From positions 1 through 8,869 of the forward strand of contig DQAM01000519.1 of assembly GCA_003523545.1 (NCBI GenBank): DNA of 8,869 nt. Direction: 5' to 3'. The stretch comes from Dysgonomonas sp. Its GTDB lineage: Bacteria; Bacteroidota; Bacteroidia; Bacteroidales; Dysgonomonadaceae. Numbering within the stretch: position 1 is the stretch's first letter; every line of letters begins with the position of its first letter. This document shows, one piece after another, positions 6,372 to 8,869 of the stretch. The position numbers were made by a program, and so were the translations under genes. A model generated the notes under the pieces. That model was given only the letters and a program-made list of their open reading frames with translations, had not been told where the DNA came from and made no database searches.

Positions 6372-7273
6372 AATTTTCTTTTATTACCTGTACATATAAC
6401 CGGGAAAAATATTTGGGACAAACCTTGAAATCGGTGTGTGAGCAGACTTTTCCGGTCGGAGAGTACGAAATATTGGTAATAGACAATAACAGTACGGATA
6501 ATACTGCTGATGTATGTAAAGAATATCAGGAACGCTATCCGGATCGACAATTTTTCTACTTCAAAGAAACTAACCAAGGGTTTTCTTTTGCCCTTAACCG
6601 GGGAATCCGGGAAGCAAAGGGCGAGTATATTGTTTTTGTAGATGATGATGAAACCATACAGCCGGTACATCTTAAAAGGCTTGATATCCATCTGAAAGAG
6701 AATACTCAGGCGGAACTTATTGCATCGCCTGTAATCCCGGTTTATGAAAGCGGGGAGCCCGCATGGATGTCGCATTTTACACAACGGCTGATAGGTGGGT
6801 ATTTTAATCAGGGGGATAAGGTCAAAGTGCTGGATGCAAATCATTATCCCGGTACGGGACACACCATTATCAAAAGAGAATTATACGAAAAATACGGTTA
6901 TTATAATACCGAATTAGGGCGTAAAGGGATATCATTGATCGGGGCAGAGGATAAAGATATGTTTAACCGTCTCAAAAATAACGGCATATCAGCCTATTAT
7001 TTTCCGGACATCCCTATATACCACCATATACCGCCCGCCAAAACCACAGATGATTTCTTTAACCGCCTGACATATTCCATCGGAAAAAGCGAAAGAATAC
7101 GTACCAAATCGGTATCAGCCTCCGAGTATTACAAACGATTGTTGAGCGAAGGCATTAAATGGGGAGCTTCTTTGGTGTTGTTTGCCGGGTACACTCTTTT
7201 GTTAACACCTGCCAAAGGCTTGCGCTTGCTCCGATTCAGGTGGAACGTAACGAAGGGATTATTGGGTAAATAA
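6368..7273 (+). CDS. Family 2 glycosyltransferase (GT-A fold)
   Basis: Inverting nucleotide-sugar-dependent glycosyltransferase of 301 residues, acting at the cytoplasmic face. The N-terminus has the GT2 signature FITCTYNREKYL (5-16), then strand EILVIDNNSTDNTAD (34-48) with the Asp that contacts the nucleotide base. YIVFVDDDE (87-95) carries the metal-binding DxD. GAEDKDM (192-198) supplies the probable catalytic acid (E194 or D195), and IYHHIPPAKTT (217-227) supplies conserved histidines of this group. A moderately hydrophobic segment (about 263-281) followed by a basic C-terminus (KGLRLLRFRWNVTKG) suggests membrane association. It lacks the two C-terminal transmembrane helices of CsbB-type polyprenyl-phosphate glycosyltransferases, so it may not be the lipid-linked donor maker for YfhO; it could add a sugar to a lipid-linked intermediate instead. 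Its ATG overlaps the yfhO-like stop by 4 nt. Donor and acceptor cannot be read from the sequence. Confidence 0.9.
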   Translation: MKFSFITCTYNREKYLGQTLKSVCEQTFPVGEYEILVIDNNSTDNTADVCKEYQERYPDRQFFYFKETNQGFSFALNRGIREAKGEYIVFVDDDETIQPVHLKRLDIHLKENTQAELIASPVIPVYESGEPAWMSHFTQRLIGGYFNQGDKVKVLDANHYPGTGHTIIKRELYEKYGYYNTELGRKGISLIGAEDKDMFNRLKNNGISAYYFPDIPIYHHIPPAKTTDDFFNRLTYSIGKSERIRTKSVSASEYYKRLLSEGIKWGASLVLFAGYTLLLTPAKGLRLLRFRWNVTKGLLGK

Positions 7274-7288
7274 AATTATGTATATTTG
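7262..7288 (+). promoter_or_regulatory. Possible internal promoter ahead of the transglutaminase-like gene
   Basis: TATATTTG (7281-7288) fits TAnnTTTG in the 41-bp gap between the GT2 gene and the next gene. A TTG (7262-7264) lies 16 nt upstream, which is short for a -33 element and overlaps the GT2 3' end. Transcription would begin about 20 nt before the ATG at 7315. The A/T-rich setting makes a chance match possible. Confidence 0.4.
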
Positions 7289-7314
7289 AATTTGAAGTTA
7301 AAAAACTCATTTTC

Positions 7315-7890
7315 ATGAAAAAGAGAACAAAAAAACGGATTATCACTTTTTTTTCTTTATTGCTTGTAGCTGCCGGCTGCCTCTATATTTTCAGGGGAGA
7401 TATATATCGATTTGCAGTAAGTTATAAAGAGGACGGCAGCCGCAAAAATTATAGAGTCAAAGATAAGAATCTGGCAGCTTATATAGAAGGAAACTTACCT
7501 TCCGACGCGTCTAAAGATATAGAATCTGTTATCGACCTGTCGCAGGAACTTACGGCTAAGGCATTGAGCTTTTCCCTCGAAATAAAAGAAAATGATCCGG
7601 CTAAAACTCTTCTGCTCGGACGTGCAAATTGCGTAGGATATGCAGCCTTCGCATCTGCTGCCGGGAACTATCTTATCGATAAATATAAACTCTCGGAAGT
7701 ATGGGAAGCAAAGCCGGTGAAAGGGAAATTATATGTGCTCGGATATGATATGCATAAACAGACCAAAAATAAATCTTTTAAAGATCACGATTTTGTTATT
7801 TTCCGCAATAAGATAACAAAACGTGAGATATGTGCAGATCCTTCCTTGTATGAATCGGCGCGTATCAAACGTATCAGGAAATACGAATGA
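7315..7890 (+). CDS. Small membrane-anchored transglutaminase-like / papain-fold protein, function unknown
   Basis: 191 residues with a basic N-terminus (MKKRTKKR) and one hydrophobic helix (9-26), so probably anchored in the inner membrane with the rest in the periplasm. C22 sits in VAAGC, which resembles a lipobox, but the hydrophobic LYIF after it favours a plain signal anchor. The soluble part carries GRANCVGYA (102-110, C106), KDHDFVIF (156-163, H158) and CADPSLYE (173-180, D175). Cys near the start of a helix, then His-x-aliphatic on a strand and a later Asp, is the order and approximate spacing of the transglutaminase-core catalytic triad. The domain is compact, with nothing else recognisable. 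It begins 41 bp after the GT2 gene and its TGA stop overlaps the queG start (ATGA), so it is probably translated together with queG, although no link between the two functions is known to me. Transglutaminase-like domains act as peptidases, amidases or acyl transferases; which applies here cannot be said. Confidence 0.75.
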   Translation: MKKRTKKRIITFFSLLLVAAGCLYIFRGDIYRFAVSYKEDGSRKNYRVKDKNLAAYIEGNLPSDASKDIESVIDLSQELTAKALSFSLEIKENDPAKTLLLGRANCVGYAAFASAAGNYLIDKYKLSEVWEAKPVKGKLYVLGYDMHKQTKNKSFKDHDFVIFRNKITKREICADPSLYESARIKRIRKYE

Positions 7891-8831
7891 TGAATACCGC
7901 CGGTATGTCTCTTAGTGAACAAATAAAACAATATGCCTTTTCTGTCGGCTTCGATGCGGTAGGAATATGCCGGATGGAAGAGGTAGATTCTTTAACGGGC
8001 AGCCATTTGCGTGGATGGTTGAAAAAAGGCTATCAGGCAGATATGGATTATTTGAGCCGGAATGTGGATAAGAGGCTGAATCCCGGCTTACTTGTGGAAG
8101 GTGCTAAATCGGTTATCTGTATTGCTTTAAACTATTATCCTGCCGAAAAACAACCTGAAACCGTTCCGCAATTTGCTTATTATGCCTATGGAAAAGACTA
8201 TCATGAAGTTGTAAAGAATAAACTTTATCGATTGTATGATTTTATACAGTCTATCTGCCCGCAGGCGGAGGGGAGGGTATTTGTGGATACGGCTCCTGTT
8301 TTGGAAAGGTATTGGGCAGCTAAAGCGGGAATCGGTTTTATCGGTAAGAATACAATGCTGATAATGCCCGGTAAAGGCTCTTTTTACTTTTTGGGAGAAA
8401 TTATCGTAAATATCGAACTGGAATACGACAAACCGCTTTCTGTTTCGTGTGGAAAGTGTGAACGCTGCCAGACAGCATGTCCTACCGGTGCTTTCGATAC
8501 AGCGTATTGTCTTAACTCGCATAAATGTATTTCTTACCAGACTATCGAGAATAAAGGAGATATATATAAAAATATTATACCATATATGGGTAATAACTTT
8601 TATGGTTGTGATATCTGCCAGAAAGTATGTCCTTTCAACCGGTTTGCCGCACCAAACAAGGTGGAAGAATTTTCTCCTTCCGATGAGTTTTTGTCTCTTG
8701 ACCAGAATGCTGTTGGAAACATGACGGAAGAGGATTACAGGAGAATATTCAAAGGGTCGGCTGTGAAGCGGGCAAAATTTAGCGGATTAATGAGAAATTT
8801 GAAAGCACTAAATTCAAAAAGGATAGATTAA
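7887..8831 (+). CDS. queG: Epoxyqueuosine reductase QueG
   Basis: Cobalamin- and Fe-S-dependent enzyme that reduces epoxyqueuosine to queuosine at position 34 of tRNAs with GUN anticodons, the last step of queuosine synthesis. The 314-residue protein has the N-terminal cobalamin-binding region (GFDAVGICRM, 21-30; DYLSRNVDKRLNPGLLVEGAKSV, 54-76) and FVDTAPVLERYWAAKAGIGFIGKNT (132-156), where D134 fits the catalytic Asp of the family. Eight cysteines for two [4Fe-4S] clusters are all present: CGKCERCQTACPTGAF gives C188, C191, C194 and C198, HKCISY gives C214, and GCDICQKVCPFNR gives C241, C244 and C248. By family precedent the first three pair with C248 and the others form the second cluster. 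It lacks the C-terminal HEAT-like extension of longer proteobacterial QueG (about 380 residues), as in other short versions. The ATG at 7887 overlaps the preceding stop; an adjacent ATG (7890) and Met7 (7905) are alternative starts. Confidence 0.95.
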   Translation: MMNTAGMSLSEQIKQYAFSVGFDAVGICRMEEVDSLTGSHLRGWLKKGYQADMDYLSRNVDKRLNPGLLVEGAKSVICIALNYYPAEKQPETVPQFAYYAYGKDYHEVVKNKLYRLYDFIQSICPQAEGRVFVDTAPVLERYWAAKAGIGFIGKNTMLIMPGKGSFYFLGEIIVNIELEYDKPLSVSCGKCERCQTACPTGAFDTAYCLNSHKCISYQTIENKGDIYKNIIPYMGNNFYGCDICQKVCPFNRFAAPNKVEEFSPSDEFLSLDQNAVGNMTEEDYRRIFKGSAVKRAKFSGLMRNLKALNSKRID

Positions 8832-8835
8832 GTCG

Positions 8836-8843
8836 TATCTTTG
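8836..8843 (+). promoter_or_regulatory. Promoter -7 box for a gene beyond the right edge
   Basis: TATCTTTG, just after the queG stop, fits TAnnTTTG. No TTTG lies at the right distance upstream. The predicted start would be near 8850, and the last bases contain an ATG at 8865 that could open the next gene. The first ATG after the box (8845) gives only MVKK before a stop. Too little sequence is left to judge the downstream gene. Confidence 0.4.
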
Positions 8844-8869
8844 CATGGTTAAAAAATAAGCAGAATGAA

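Noticed and set aside
6272..6862. Minus-strand 196-codon open frame
   Set aside because: It is antisense to the yfhO-like 3' end and to the GT2 gene, both of which have strong family motifs on the plus strand.
7363..7380. Lipobox-like VAAGC in the transglutaminase-like protein
   Set aside because: The residues after the Cys continue the hydrophobic helix (LYIF) where a lipoprotein would be polar, and Ala at -3 is a poor match. A signal anchor is more likely.

Overview
The window looks like chromosomal DNA from a member of the Bacteroidota, most likely order Bacteroidales. Three things point there. The recognisable proteins have Bacteroidota-type architectures: an OstA-like LptD, a long YfhO family protein and a short QueG. 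Promoter-like TAnnTTTG boxes stand upstream of most transcription units. Start codons are preceded by A/T-rich sequence rather than Shine-Dalgarno motifs. I do not assign a genus.

Layout: the left third reads leftward. The 5' part of lptD (LPS transport and assembly at the outer membrane) runs off the left edge. To its right is a two-gene unit, also on the minus strand: a small outer-membrane beta-barrel protein followed by a secreted DUF2846-like protein with a charged tail. This unit ends in a clear intrinsic terminator, whose T-tract lies immediately upstream of the lptD promoter. A 257-bp divergent intergenic region (2673-2929) carries promoters in both directions.

The right two thirds read rightward as one tight cluster of five genes: a SAM-dependent methyltransferase with an N-terminal four-cysteine metal-site motif, a YfhO family multi-pass membrane protein (GT-C type candidate), a family 2 glycosyltransferase whose start overlaps the yfhO-like stop, a small membrane-anchored protein with a transglutaminase-like Cys/His/Asp arrangement, and queG (epoxyqueuosine reductase, the last step of tRNA queuosine synthesis), whose start overlaps the preceding stop. 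An internal promoter-like box before the fourth gene may give the last two genes their own transcript. Another such box overlaps the end of queG and probably serves a gene beyond the right edge.

Functionally the window is dominated by envelope biology: LPS export, an outer-membrane protein unit, and a methyltransferase/YfhO/glycosyltransferase set that plausibly builds or decorates a surface glycan or glycolipid. QueG is a housekeeping tRNA-modification gene. There is no mobile element, CRISPR array, rRNA or tRNA that I can see. The most open questions are the substrate of the YfhO/GT2 pair and the role of the small transglutaminase-like protein.
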